The notes under the pieces were generated by a model. It was not told the origin of the DNA. It saw only the letters and a list, made by a program, of their open reading frames with translations, and did not search any database. The position numbers were made by a program, and so were the translations under genes. Of a stretch of 43,645 bases of DNA, positions 34,926 to 43,571 are shown piece by piece; the stretch's first letter is position 1; each line of letters starts with the position of its first letter. Source of the stretch: Solobacterium sp. (GTDB lineage: Bacteria > Bacillota_I > Bacilli_A > Erysipelotrichales > Erysipelotrichaceae); NCBI GenBank assembly GCA_017512555.1, contig JAFWFE010000069.1, positions 1 through 43,645 of the forward strand, given 5' to 3'.

Positions 34926-35285
34926 CTACTCCAGGACCTGTACGCCCTGGACAAACACATTTACTGCCGCAATCTCTTCAGATAAAGATTTCTCCAGAAC
35001 ATATTTCACTTTCTTCTGTGCTTCTGCTACAACTTCGCTGATCTTTACACCGAAACTGACAATAATAAACAGATCGATTTCAAGACCTTCACCTGTACGT
35101 CTGACCACTACACCTTTGGTATAGTTTTCCTTCTTGAGCATTTCTGCCAGTCCGTCTTTGACTACCTTTTTGGAAGCCATGCCAATGACACCGTAGCACT
35201 CGGTGATCACACCGCCGGCCAGCGAAGCCACTGCTTCTTCGGATACTGTAATACTGCCGTAATTTGTTTTCTTTTCTACTGTCAT
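34926..35285 (-). CDS. Asp23/Gls24 family protein YloU
   Basis: 119 residues from the ATG at 35285, 7 nt after AAGGAGAG. DUF322 pattern: YGSITVSEEAVASLAGGVITECYGVIGMA, then LEIDLFIIVSFGVKISEVVAEAQKKVKYVLE and VNVFVQGV. Unlike the paralogue at 1547-1876 it keeps the GxIxISxeVxxxIA start of the family more clearly. It is encoded before fakA, as yloU before yloV in Bacillus; the function is not settled. Confidence 0.9.
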   Translation of the reverse strand: MTVEKKTNYGSITVSEEAVASLAGGVITECYGVIGMASKKVVKDGLAEMLKKENYTKGVVVRRTGEGLEIDLFIIVSFGVKISEVVAEAQKKVKYVLEKSLSEEIAAVNVFVQGVQVLE

Positions 35286-35309
35286 GGAAATACTCTCCTT
35301 AACCTTCAA

Positions 35310-35339
35310 ATACTATCACAGAACCTGCTGAATTCTCAA
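35310..35339 (-). promoter_or_regulatory. Promoter for yloU-fakA
   Basis: Minus-strand TTGAGA (35334-35339), an 18-bp spacer and TAGTAT (35310-35315), with a TGA extension before the -10. The -35 overlaps the divIB stop codon. The predicted start near 35303 leaves an 18-nt leader containing AAGGAG. Confidence 0.65.
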
Positions 35340-36433
35340 CCTTCCGGTGTCGCTTCCGCAGTTTCCTCTGTCGTTTCTTCTTCCGGTTTCTCTTCCTCCG
35401 GCAGGACTAATTCACCGGTTGCGTAATACCCCGCCAGGAAATGTGCCTCAAAATCCGGGTCTCTGACATCCTGGACATGTTCATCGATTGGAATCACGAT
35501 CTTATATCCGTTTTCATCCAGATAGAAGTGTCCGTTACTGTCTTTGTAGTAATGTTTTACGGCCTTGTCTCCCCACTTGTTGATCAGGGCATTTCCCTGA
35601 TCATCCAGCCAGTATTCGTATTCTACCGGGACTTCATTCCATGGACAAGCCTTGGAGTACGCGATCGTACTGCCGGAATCCGCAAACAAGCATTTATTCT
35701 TATCATCCAGTTTGGTATAGATCTCATGGTAGTGATTCACCAGTTCAATACTGTAATATCCGCTGAAGAAATACCCGCCGTCACGCATCTGTATCTCCAT
35801 GACCTCATCATCATAATTCAGACTGTATTGGTCGACTTCTGCTATTTCACCGATGATATTGCGGTCCACCAAAGATAACGCATTGATCAGTTTATGGGTC
35901 TGATCTTCTTCAGTAAAGCCGACGATCATGGGTACCTTGGATATGACTCCCATATAATCACTGGTCAGAGGAAAACGGCTTCCATCTGTAGTAAGGATAT
36001 ACGGGCCTTCTGCTTCATAACGGTATCCTACGGGGTCTTTCTCCGTAACATCGATATGGATCGTATTCCCGCTCATCAGATTGACTTTGGCCTCCTTGAT
36101 CATCGGATCTTGTTTCAAACGTGAAGCTACCGTCCACGGGAAGGTAAGAAAATACCGGGACTGATAATTCACACCGGAAATAGACTCGATATATCGGGAA
36201 CTCAGGCAGTCTTCACCGGTAACCGAGATTGCCTTGACCTTGCTTAAAGGAAGCAGGAAGTAGAACCCTGCAATCATCACCATGGACACGAAGACAGCAA
36301 TATTGAAAAGATGCGGCAACACCTTTACGATCTGCGCATTTTCCTTACCGATTTCTCTCTCCCGGATCATCCCGGATACACCATCCGGCACCGAGTTGAA
36401 ATCTTCAATTGTCCGCTTCTTTTCTACTGCCAA
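35336..36433 (-). CDS. divIB: Cell-division protein DivIB/FtsQ
   Basis: 365 residues: cytosolic N-terminus (~40), one membrane helix (42-63, HLFNIAVFVSMVMIAGFYFL), a POTRA domain (~65-135, VKAISVTGEDCLSSRYIESISGV) and an FtsQ-type beta domain, then a Glu/Thr-rich C-terminus. It belongs to the divisome with FtsL and DivIC and regulates septal wall synthesis. Residues ~255-335 contain aromatic YYKDSNGHFYLDENGYK stretches unusual for the family. It overlaps the murB gene by 10 bp. Confidence 0.92.
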   Translation of the reverse strand: MAVEKKRTIEDFNSVPDGVSGMIREREIGKENAQIVKVLPHLFNIAVFVSMVMIAGFYFLLPLSKVKAISVTGEDCLSSRYIESISGVNYQSRYFLTFPWTVASRLKQDPMIKEAKVNLMSGNTIHIDVTEKDPVGYRYEAEGPYILTTDGSRFPLTSDYMGVISKVPMIVGFTEEDQTHKLINALSLVDRNIIGEIAEVDQYSLNYDDEVMEIQMRDGGYFFSGYYSIELVNHYHEIYTKLDDKNKCLFADSGSTIAYSKACPWNEVPVEYEYWLDDQGNALINKWGDKAVKHYYKDSNGHFYLDENGYKIVIPIDEHVQDVRDPDFEAHFLAGYYATGELVLPEEEKPEEETTEETAEATPEG

Positions 36434-37326
36434 TTAAATTTCTCCACTTCCATATGAAGGTCTATATTGTACTCATCCTTGACTTTCTGCATGATTTCAT
36501 CTGTTAACTGTATATAATCCGCCGCTGTCCCATGTCCCATATTCACGATGAAATTGACATGTTTCTCACTGACAACGATATCTCCGATACGCTTACCACG
36601 GTAACCGATTCCTTCAATCAGTTTCCAGGCAGGAATATCCATGGGATTGCGGAAAACACTGCCTGCGGACGGGAAATCCAGGGGCTGGGAGCTCATTCTG
36701 CGTTCACGCCGGTTGGTCATCAGGGTGCGGATGTCTTCTTCGTCCCCTTCCTGAAGTTCCATCTTCGCAGCCACAACGATCCAGTCCGGATGTCTCTGGA
36801 AGATACTCGTACGATATGCGAAGTCGCATTCATCACAGGAGATCCATTCAAACTTCTCATCACGGTAGACCAGGACGCTGTCGATAATCTCACTGATCGA
36901 GGACTTGTAGGCACCGGCATTCATGTATACCGAGCCGCCTACGGTACCGGGAATACCGCTGGCAAATTCCAAACCGGATAATCCCTGACGCATGGCGTCA
37001 TAGGCCAGGGCGATGATGGAACAGCCTGCCTCGGCTGTTACCATGCGATCCTGAAAATACCGGTTGTTGAAATGACGTTCCAGGTTGATGATGATACCGT
37101 CAAATGTCTGGTCCCCGCATAACAGATTACTTCCCTTACCGAATACCTTGTAGGGAATATTCTCACTGTGGATTAAACGCATCAGTCCATCCAGAGATAC
37201 CATGTCTGCAGGATTGACGACATAGTGCGCTATACCGCCGATATGCAAGGTAGTCATCTTTGCCATCGGTACATTGATTTCTACTTCACCAAAATGTGCC
37301 AGGGTATCTTCCAAGTTATTTTTCAT
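36424..37326 (-). CDS. murB: UDP-N-acetylenolpyruvoylglucosamine reductase
   Basis: 300 residues from the ATG at 37326 (inside the end of murG, 11-bp overlap). FAD-binding fold with TTLHIGG, LLCGDQTFDGII and GIPGTVGGSVYMNAGAY. The catalytic serine lies in PSAGSVFRNP, and the C-terminus FIVNMGHGTAADYIQL is typical of type II MurB. It reduces the enolpyruvyl group to lactyl with NADPH, making UDP-MurNAc for peptidoglycan. Order murG-murB-divIB is a reduced wall/division cluster. Confidence 0.96.
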   Translation of the reverse strand: MKNNLEDTLAHFGEVEINVPMAKMTTLHIGGIAHYVVNPADMVSLDGLMRLIHSENIPYKVFGKGSNLLCGDQTFDGIIINLERHFNNRYFQDRMVTAEAGCSIIALAYDAMRQGLSGLEFASGIPGTVGGSVYMNAGAYKSSISEIIDSVLVYRDEKFEWISCDECDFAYRTSIFQRHPDWIVVAAKMELQEGDEEDIRTLMTNRRERRMSSQPLDFPSAGSVFRNPMDIPAWKLIEGIGYRGKRIGDIVVSEKHVNFIVNMGHGTAADYIQLTDEIMQKVKDEYNIDLHMEVEKFNWQ

Positions 37327-38395
37327 CTGCCAGTTCACCTGCCCATTCCACCATCTTGTATGCTGCTTCACTGTTGCTCATGCGGCGAAGATTCTCACCC
37401 ATCGCCCTGCGCTGTTCTTCATTCTTCATGTATGTATTTACGATTTCTGCCAGTTCCCTGCTTGTCAGCGTCAATTCGTCCAGGACGACAGCTCCGTCCG
37501 CGTCGGCCAGTTCCTGTGCGTTGATCCGCTGTTCGTCGTTTGCGACATACGGACTCGGGATCAGGATCGAAGGTGTACCCGCGGCTTTGATCTCACAGAG
37601 CGTAGTGGCACCTGCCCGCAAAACCGCAAGTTCACACCCCTTCAGTACCGTGATACCGTCCACATATTCCTGGAAGATCACGTTTGGTTTGTCTGTATGG
37701 ATATACTTGTAATCGTTCGCGTTGCCGGTGACGACCAGGGCATCGTAGGAAGTCTCAAAGAACGGGATTGCCTCATCGATAATTCTGGATACCGAGGAAG
37801 AACCCAGAGATCCCATCATGAATAAGACAAATGGCCTGTCTTCCCTGACACCGTATGTACGTAATAATTCCGGATCTGCCGGTTTCTTCGCCGCGATCGT
37901 TTCCTGCGGATTGCCGTAGACTCTGGTCTTCCCGGCAGGAAAATCCTTCTTGCTGGATTCATACGTCACAACGACTGCGTTTACACGTCTGGCCAGAAGT
38001 TTATTGGCTTTGCCGGCACCGGAATTCTGTTCGTGGATCATCGTCGGTATACGCAGGGAAACCGCCGCCATGATCAAGGGCACACTGATATAATTACCAA
38101 AACCGACACAGAGATCTGGTTTTTCTTCCTTGAGAATCTTCCGGCATTTACGGATGGACGCTGCCATGGAGTTTACTGAACGGATCTTTGCGCGTATACC
38201 TCCGTTCATGCCAGTCATCGGATGTCCGATAAACCGGTATCCCTGCTTCGGGATAAAATCCGCTTCCATACGGTTGGAAGAGCCATAGAAAACGATCTCA
38301 CACTCCGGGTGTTTTTCCTGCAGAATCCTGGCAAATGCCAGTGCCGGATAAATATGTCCGCCGGTACCTCCGGCCGCAATCACTACTTTTTTCAT
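37316..38395 (-). CDS. murG: UDP-GlcNAc:lipid I transferase MurG
   Basis: 359 residues from the ATG at 38395. It is a GT-B glycosyltransferase on the inner membrane face that makes lipid II. The N-terminal GGTGGHIYPALA loop, HEQNSGAGKANK and the donor-binding RAGATTLCEIKAAGTPSILIPSPYVANDEQ..NA are all present; the usual DHQ is DEQ. No ribosome-binding site precedes the ATG. An extended -10 lies 7 nt upstream, suggesting a leaderless mRNA. Confidence 0.96.
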   Translation of the reverse strand: MKKVVIAAGGTGGHIYPALAFARILQEKHPECEIVFYGSSNRMEADFIPKQGYRFIGHPMTGMNGGIRAKIRSVNSMAASIRKCRKILKEEKPDLCVGFGNYISVPLIMAAVSLRIPTMIHEQNSGAGKANKLLARRVNAVVVTYESSKKDFPAGKTRVYGNPQETIAAKKPADPELLRTYGVREDRPFVLFMMGSLGSSSVSRIIDEAIPFFETSYDALVVTGNANDYKYIHTDKPNVIFQEYVDGITVLKGCELAVLRAGATTLCEIKAAGTPSILIPSPYVANDEQRINAQELADADGAVVLDELTLTSRELAEIVNTYMKNEEQRRAMGENLRRMSNSEAAYKMVEWAGELADEK

Positions 38396-38402
38396 CTGTA
38401 TA

Positions 38403-38411
38403 ATTTTATCA
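38403..38411 (-). promoter_or_regulatory. Extended -10 promoter for murG, near-leaderless
   Basis: Minus-strand TGATAAAAT, exactly 7 nt before the murG ATG, the same arrangement as at polC. No clear -35 is present. The 67 bp from the engB terminator to murG contain no other good box. Confidence 0.5.
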
Positions 38412-38462
38412 TAGTTGGCCACTCATAGAAATATGCGTACGTATACTTTCGTTTTCGGAAAG

Positions 38463-38490
38463 AAAAACGGACAGCCTAAGACTGTCCGTT
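38463..38490 (-). terminator. Terminator after engB
   Basis: AACGGACAG / CTGTCCGTT with a 7-nt loop followed by UUUUC. Its 5' arm includes the last codons of engB and its loop holds the stop codon, so the hairpin is partly coding. Confidence 0.88.
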
Positions 38491-39066
38491 AATCAGTAAA
38501 CCGATCTTCTCCCACACCTGATCGAGATTCTCCTTTTTCAGGGGAGAACACACAGCCAGATGTTCCGGTGAGAGATTTAATGTCTTCAGGATCTTTTGTT
38601 TCTGGTTGAAGATCTGGTTATTGCTTAACTTGTCTGACTTGGTGCATACAGCCAGCAGCGGTATACCTGCTTGTCTGGCATAATCCAGCATCAACAGGTC
38701 ATCCTCGTTGGGGATCCGGCGGATATCCAGAACCAGTACAACCAGTTTCAAGGCTTCACGATGGGCAAAATACGGATCCATCAGACGGCTGAAGGTATCT
38801 GCTGTATCCTTGTTTCCGGTCGCATAGCCATACCCAGGCGCATCCGCAAAACTGTATTTTCCATCCACTTCAAAGAAGTTCAGCATCCGTGTCTTGCCGG
38901 GCGTTTTCCCGCTGTAGGCAATATTGTTGCGGTTGACCAGCGCATTGATCAGACTGCTTTTGCCGGCATTGGAACGTCCCGCAAAGACGATCTCCGGATA
39001 GCTTGTTTCCGGCCACTGATTCTGGTTTACCGCAGAACCGGTAAACCTGACCTCATGGTACTGCAT
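38476..39066 (-). CDS. engB: Ribosome biogenesis GTP-binding protein EngB (YsxC)
   Basis: 196 residues. GTPase motifs: G1 GRSNAGKSS (30-38), G3 DAPGYGYA, G4 TKSDK. It helps late 50S assembly and is usually essential. Its ATG overlaps the lon stop (TAATG), the lon-ysxC order also seen in Bacillus. Confidence 0.96.
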   Translation of the reverse strand: MQYHEVRFTGSAVNQNQWPETSYPEIVFAGRSNAGKSSLINALVNRNNIAYSGKTPGKTRMLNFFEVDGKYSFADAPGYGYATGNKDTADTFSRLMDPYFAHREALKLVVLVLDIRRIPNEDDLLMLDYARQAGIPLLAVCTKSDKLSNNQIFNQKQKILKTLNLSPEHLAVCSPLKKENLDQVWEKIGLLINGQS

Positions 39067-41378
39067 TACCGGACCAGGGCTTCCTTCAATACCTGTGACA
39101 TTGTTTCTACCGGCAGGAACTTGATGTTTTCCTTTACCGCGTCAGGAATGTCTTCCAGGTCACGCAGGTTTGCCTTCGGAATCACGATTCTGGAAATGCC
39201 CGCGCGGTTGGCCGCCAGTGATTTCTCACGCAGACCACCGATCGGCAGTACATTTCCGCGAAGTGTTACTTCACCGGTCATCGCCAGATCCGAGTATACA
39301 GGGATATTGCTTAATGCAGACACCAGCGCGGTTGTCAGGGTGACACCGGCGGATGGTCCGTCCTTCGGCACTGCTCCTTCCGGCACATGAATATGAATAT
39401 CGTGTTTCTCAAAGAATTCCGGATCAATATTGAATTCACGGGCATGTGCCTTGACATAGTCCATAGCAATCTCCGCGGATTCTTTCATCACATCTCCGAG
39501 TTTACCGGTCAGGATCAGTCTGCCCTTACCTTCAAAATGGTTGACTTCCACGGATAATACATCACCGCCGAAGGAAGTATATGCCAGTCCGGTAACGACA
39601 CCGATCTGGTTCTTCTTCTCCTTCGTACCGTATTCAAAGATTTCCTTGCCAAGCCATTCCTTGATCAATTTCTCACTGACCGTTACCGAACGCTTGTTAT
39701 CGTTGAGGATCGCCAGTACGGTCTTTCTGCACAGGGATCCGATCAGACGTTCCAGCTGACGCACACCGGCTTCTCTGGTATAGTGACGGATCATGTACAG
39801 GATCTCTTTTTCCTTCAGATGGAACTGCGAGGCTTTCAGACCGTTGGCAGCCAGCTGTTTCGGAATCAGGTGATCTGTAGCAATCTGCACTTTGTCAATC
39901 TCTGTATAGGACGGAAGTTCAATGATCTCCAGACGATCCTGTAACGGTGCCGGAATTCCTTCCAGATAATTCGCCGTAGCGATAAACATGACCTTGGAGA
40001 GATCATACGGTTCTTCCAGGTAATGATCAGAGAAGAACTGGTTCTGTTCCGGATCCAGTACTTCCAGCAAAGCGTCACTCGGATCACCCTTGTAGTCAGC
40101 GCCCATCTTATCCAGTTCATCGATCAGGAATACCGGATTGATCACACCGGCTTTCTTCATCCCCTGGATGACACGTCCCGGAAGCGAACCAAGGTAGGTA
40201 CGTCTGTGACCGCGGATCTCTGCTTCATCACGTACGCCGCCAAGACTCATCTTGACAAACTTACGATCCAGAGAACGGGCAATAGACTTAGCCAGAGAGG
40301 TTTTACCTACTCCAGGAGGACCGACAAGGCAGATGATCGGCGCATTCAGGTTACCGGTCATCTGTTTCACCGCAAGATACTCCATGATCCTTTCCTTGAC
40401 CTTCTTCAAGCCATAGTGATCTTCATCCAATACAGCCTGTACAGCCTTCAGATCTTCGTTATCCTGTGTTTCCTGCCACCAGGGAACCTTCAGTAACCAA
40501 TCCAGATAAGAACGCGAAACACTGGCTTCCCCGCTTCCCGGAGGCAGCATCTCATATCTCTGCAGTTCTTCACGCGCTTTTTCCTTGACGTGATCGGGAT
40601 ACGGGTTATTCTCGATCATATCTCTTAGCTGCTGGGTATCATCGGTAACGTTGGACACATCCCCAAGTTCTTCCTTGATTGCGCGTAATTTTTCCCGCAG
40701 GAAGTATTCCTTCTGACTGTCATCGATATGTTCCTTGACACGGTCATTGATGGTCGCTTCGATTTGTGTATACTCACGCTGTTTCTCTATCTCTGCGATG
40801 ATCATCAGCATTCTTTCGTTGACGTTCAGCGTCTCCAGTAGTTTCTGTCTGACGTTGGTATCCAGCGGGAAGTACTGTGAGATCTGTTCGGTCAGTGTAA
40901 CGGCGCTTACACCCTGGGTAAGCTGGCTGACGATCTCTGCCGGGAACGCAGAAGAAAGATTGGAAACACGTTCAAATTCACTGACAACACGCTTTACCAA
41001 GGCCATTTCTTCCACGGCATCTCCGCGGATCGTATCTTTCAAGGCAATCTGTGCCATCATCAGATCACGGTTATCTTCCAGGTGGATCAGTTCCGCCCTC
41101 TTGATACCGCTGAATGTGACACGCATGAAACCTTCTTTACGGCGGATGATCTTGATCTTGCACAGAGTACCCATTTTATACAGATTGTCGACATGAGGAT
41201 CATCGACCATGATATCGTTCTGGCACACGATCCACACCAGACTGTCAAAATTCGCGCTGGCTTCATTGATCGCATTGATGGACTTCTGTCTTCCTACTTC
41301 GATCATGACATCCTGTCCGGGGAAAATCACAATACCACGTGTACAGATGACAGGTACATATTTGTTTTCATTGCTCAT
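39066..41378 (-). CDS. lon: ATP-dependent protease Lon (LonA)
   Basis: 770 residues. N-terminal substrate-binding domain and coiled coil (~1-300), AAA+ module with Walker A GPPGVGKT (353-360) and FLIDELDK, and a C-terminal protease domain with the catalytic serine in PKDGPSAGVT (near residue 675) and the lysine in the LREKSLAANRAG segment. It degrades misfolded and short-lived regulatory proteins. The ATG at 41378 is 7 nt after GGAGG; the GTG just before it is a less good start. A terminator separates it from tig, so it is served by tig read-through or by its own unseen promoter. Confidence 0.97.
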   Translation of the reverse strand: MSNENKYVPVICTRGIVIFPGQDVMIEVGRQKSINAINEASANFDSLVWIVCQNDIMVDDPHVDNLYKMGTLCKIKIIRRKEGFMRVTFSGIKRAELIHLEDNRDLMMAQIALKDTIRGDAVEEMALVKRVVSEFERVSNLSSAFPAEIVSQLTQGVSAVTLTEQISQYFPLDTNVRQKLLETLNVNERMLMIIAEIEKQREYTQIEATINDRVKEHIDDSQKEYFLREKLRAIKEELGDVSNVTDDTQQLRDMIENNPYPDHVKEKAREELQRYEMLPPGSGEASVSRSYLDWLLKVPWWQETQDNEDLKAVQAVLDEDHYGLKKVKERIMEYLAVKQMTGNLNAPIICLVGPPGVGKTSLAKSIARSLDRKFVKMSLGGVRDEAEIRGHRRTYLGSLPGRVIQGMKKAGVINPVFLIDELDKMGADYKGDPSDALLEVLDPEQNQFFSDHYLEEPYDLSKVMFIATANYLEGIPAPLQDRLEIIELPSYTEIDKVQIATDHLIPKQLAANGLKASQFHLKEKEILYMIRHYTREAGVRQLERLIGSLCRKTVLAILNDNKRSVTVSEKLIKEWLGKEIFEYGTKEKKNQIGVVTGLAYTSFGGDVLSVEVNHFEGKGRLILTGKLGDVMKESAEIAMDYVKAHAREFNIDPEFFEKHDIHIHVPEGAVPKDGPSAGVTLTTALVSALSNIPVYSDLAMTGEVTLRGNVLPIGGLREKSLAANRAGISRIVIPKANLRDLEDIPDAVKENIKFLPVETMSQVLKEALVR

Positions 41379-41399
41379 CACAACACCTCCTTGCCTGAG

Positions 41400-41426
41400 A
41401 CAAAATAAGACGCAGGGCGTCTTATT
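41400..41426 (-). terminator. Terminator between tig and lon
   Basis: AATAAGACGC / GCGTCTTATT, a perfect 10-bp stem with a 3-nt loop, then UUUG. It lies 10 bp after the tig stop. The U tail is short, so partial read-through into lon is plausible. Confidence 0.8.
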
Positions 41427-41435
41427 CGGATAGAT

Positions 41436-42725
41436 TTATTTCTCGATCAGAGATCCTTTCACATGATCTTTCACAAACTTGTAGGCTTTATCATTCTTGA
41501 TATCCTGAACGATATATACCTCGTCTATGGAAGATTTTACCTTGTCGATCTCCATCTGATACTGATCAGCGATCTTCTGGTACTGTTCCTGAATCTCTTC
41601 TGCCGAAGCTTCCAGTTTCTCTGTTTCGGCAATCTTTTCCAGAACCAGTCTTAACTTGACTGCTTTTCTGGCATCCTCTTCATACCCTTTGATAAATTGA
41701 TCTGCGGTCTGTCCGCCCATTTCCAGGAACTGGGATACACTCATCCCGTAACTCTGGATCTGCTGGGCAAACTGGTTGAACATATTCTGCTGTTCTTCCT
41801 GAACCAGCACATCCGGAATATCGACTTCCGCGTTTGCGCTGACAGCGTCCAGCAATTCTGCGTCTGCCTTCTGTTCCGCAGCACCCTTCTTGCTTTCTTC
41901 CAGTCTTTCTCTGACAAGCTTATACATACCTTCAACGTCTTCTACGCCCGGAGCGTTGAAGTCTTTCGCAAACTCATCATCGATTTCCGGAAGTACTTCG
42001 GATTTCACTTCGTTGACTTTCACCTTGAAGACAACAGCAGCGCCCTTCAGGTCTTCTGCATGGTAATCTTCCGGGAAGGTCAGGTTCAGATCTTTTTCTT
42101 CACCGGCAGTACTGCCGATCAGCTGATCCTCAAAACCAGGGATAAACTGACCGCTGCCGAGTTTTAAATCAAAATTGGTAGCCTGTCCGCCTTCAAACGG
42201 AACACCATCCTTATAACCGGTATAATCAATATTTACCGTATCACCGGATTCTGCCGGTCCTTCCTTAACGACATTTTCCGCAAATGTCTTACGGATACGT
42301 TCAATCTCTTCGTTTAACTCATCATCCGTAACATTGATATCTCCGAGGTTATAATCCATATCCTTATACTCTCCGAGTTTCACTTCCGGATATACAGCAA
42401 AACGATAGATAATTTCTGCCTGGCCGGCATCAACGGATTTAATATCCAGTTCAGGCTGGCTGATCGGTGTAACACCGGCTTCTTCTACAGCAGCTGCGAG
42501 CCATTTGTTGGCATTGTCGCTGATTGCCTGGATCTGACGGTCATATGCAGGAATCTGTTTATCGATAATCGCTTTTGGTGCTTGTCCCTTACGGAATCCT
42601 TTCACAGTCAGCTGTGATGCAAGCTTACGGAATGCTTTCTCACACGCTTTCTTCCATTCTTCACCATCAACGACGTAAATCAGTTCGCCCATGGATTTCT
42701 CTTTTACAGTAAAATTTGTTGCCAT
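41436..42725 (-). CDS. tig: Trigger factor (ribosome-associated chaperone)
   Basis: 429 residues from the ATG at 42725. N-terminal ribosome-binding domain with VKGFRKGQAPKAIIDKQ, a middle FKBP-type prolyl isomerase domain (VNIDYTGYKDGVPFEGGQA, GSGQFIPGFEDQLIG) and a helical C-terminal chaperone domain. It binds nascent chains at the exit tunnel. AAAGGA precedes the ATG. The upstream region carries two promoters and two HrcA operators, so the gene should be heat-inducible. The frame extends upstream into the promoter, but those codons are not used. Confidence 0.97.
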   Translation of the reverse strand: MATNFTVKEKSMGELIYVVDGEEWKKACEKAFRKLASQLTVKGFRKGQAPKAIIDKQIPAYDRQIQAISDNANKWLAAAVEEAGVTPISQPELDIKSVDAGQAEIIYRFAVYPEVKLGEYKDMDYNLGDINVTDDELNEEIERIRKTFAENVVKEGPAESGDTVNIDYTGYKDGVPFEGGQATNFDLKLGSGQFIPGFEDQLIGSTAGEEKDLNLTFPEDYHAEDLKGAAVVFKVKVNEVKSEVLPEIDDEFAKDFNAPGVEDVEGMYKLVRERLEESKKGAAEQKADAELLDAVSANAEVDIPDVLVQEEQQNMFNQFAQQIQSYGMSVSQFLEMGGQTADQFIKGYEEDARKAVKLRLVLEKIAETEKLEASAEEIQEQYQKIADQYQMEIDKVKSSIDEVYIVQDIKNDKAYKFVKDHVKGSLIEK

Positions 42726-42758
42726 ATCGATTTTTGTCCTTTCAAATATATCCTGTAT

Positions 42759-42767
42759 AGTATAACA
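42759..42767 (-). promoter_or_regulatory. Proximal extended -10 promoter of tig
   Basis: Minus-strand TGTTATACT (TGN plus TATACT), predicted start near 42752, 27 nt before tig. It lies outside both CIRCE elements, but HrcA bound at 42800-42826 could still hinder it. Confidence 0.5.
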
Positions 42768-42799
42768 GACAAATGTCCCTGTTGCCAGGAAATATCCGT

Positions 42800-42826
42800 T
42801 TAGCACTCATTTGCCTTGCCTGCTAA
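42800..42826. promoter_or_regulatory. CIRCE operator 1 (HrcA)
   Basis: TTAGCACTC, 9-bp spacer, GCCTGCTAA. The left arm is a perfect match to the CIRCE consensus TTAGCACTC-N9-GAGTGCTAA; the right arm has two mismatches. It covers the transcription start of the distal tig promoter. Confidence 0.8.
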
Positions 42827-42827
42827 T

Positions 42828-42856
42828 ATCTTACTTCACGGAATTAGCACTGTCAA
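42828..42856 (-). promoter_or_regulatory. Distal sigma-A promoter of tig, between the CIRCE sites
   Basis: Minus-strand perfect TTGACA (42851-42856), a 17-bp spacer and TAAGAT (42828-42833). The -35 lies inside CIRCE 2 and the start site inside CIRCE 1, so HrcA should block it from both sides. Confidence 0.8.
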
Positions 42857-42870
42857 CACAAAAGTGCTAA
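42844..42870. promoter_or_regulatory. CIRCE operator 2 (HrcA)
   Basis: TTAGCACTG, 9-bp spacer, AAGTGCTAA: one mismatch per arm against the CIRCE consensus, and the arms pair at 8 of 9 positions. It overlaps the -35 of the distal tig promoter and ends 1 bp before the stop codon of the neighbouring gene. Centre-to-centre distance to CIRCE 1 is 44 bp. Confidence 0.85.
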
Positions 42871-42871
42871 G

Positions 42872-43507
42872 CTACATCATTTCTTCAAGTTCTCGGCGGA
42901 TCATCGCGGTAAGTACTTCTGCTTCGTCTTCTTCATAACTCAGCGGAAGATACAGGTATGCTTCGTGGATCAGCAGTGATCTTGCCATCTGACATAGACT
43001 TGGTTCTTTTTCGTACATCTTCTGTAACATCTGATCCGCCAGATGAAATCCCTCGCTTTGATTTACCGGTGTCACGTCATCTGCCCAGAATGTGTATTCC
43101 ACGCCGTTCTTGACCCATACAAATTCTTCCGGGATCTGTTGTTCGGCCAGCGCATCCACGATCAGCGCTGCTGCTTCCGGCAACGGGTCTTTTGCGAGAT
43201 AGTCCCTGATCTGTGGCAGACAAGCACGCAGATTTCTCTCTGCCAGCATTCCTGCGGCTGCCAGCTGTGACTGCGGTTTCCCCTTCAGACGGCGCAGAAG
43301 TTCCTCCAGATCAGGTTCACCGACTTCTTTCTTTTCGGCTTTCTGCCATATGGCTTCCCGGTACAGTTCCCTCAGTTCTTTTTCTGCTTCTTCCGGAATA
43401 TAGGGCATCTTCAGTTCCCGCATAATCATCATGTAGGCTTCTTCTGCCTGCTGGTCTTTCAGCATCTGCCGGATCTCCGCAAGTATTTCTTCGTAGTATG
43501 TATTCAT
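42872..43507 (-). CDS. Hypothetical protein, possibly DUF3196-like
   Basis: 211 residues from the ATG at 43507 (GGAG 6 nt upstream; an open frame to 43537 would lack a site). Acidic, mostly helical, with repeated EE/EL helices (EEILAEIRQMLKDQQAEEAYMMIMRELKMPYIPEEAEKELRELY), a LAAAGMLAERNLR segment and an EFVWVKNGVEYTFW strand. The layout reminds me of the DUF3196 family of Mollicutes and Erysipelotrichia, but I cannot confirm it. No signal peptide or membrane segment. It lies between tRNA-Arg and the HrcA-controlled tig promoter. Confidence 0.7.
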   Translation of the reverse strand: MNTYYEEILAEIRQMLKDQQAEEAYMMIMRELKMPYIPEEAEKELRELYREAIWQKAEKKEVGEPDLEELLRRLKGKPQSQLAAAGMLAERNLRACLPQIRDYLAKDPLPEAAALIVDALAEQQIPEEFVWVKNGVEYTFWADDVTPVNQSEGFHLADQMLQKMYEKEPSLCQMARSLLIHEAYLYLPLSYEEDEAEVLTAMIRRELEEMM

Positions 43508-43535
43508 AGTTTTCTCCGTACGATACTTATTGTAC

Positions 43536-43561
43536 AAAAAAGGATGAATTTCTTCATCCTT
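43536..43561 (-). terminator. Terminator after tRNA-Arg
   Basis: AAGGATGAA / TTCATCCTT with a GAAA tetraloop and UUUUU, 11 bp after the CCA end of tRNA-Arg. A TACAAT box immediately after it may start the next gene. Confidence 0.88.
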
Positions 43562-43571
43562 TATTGATCAG

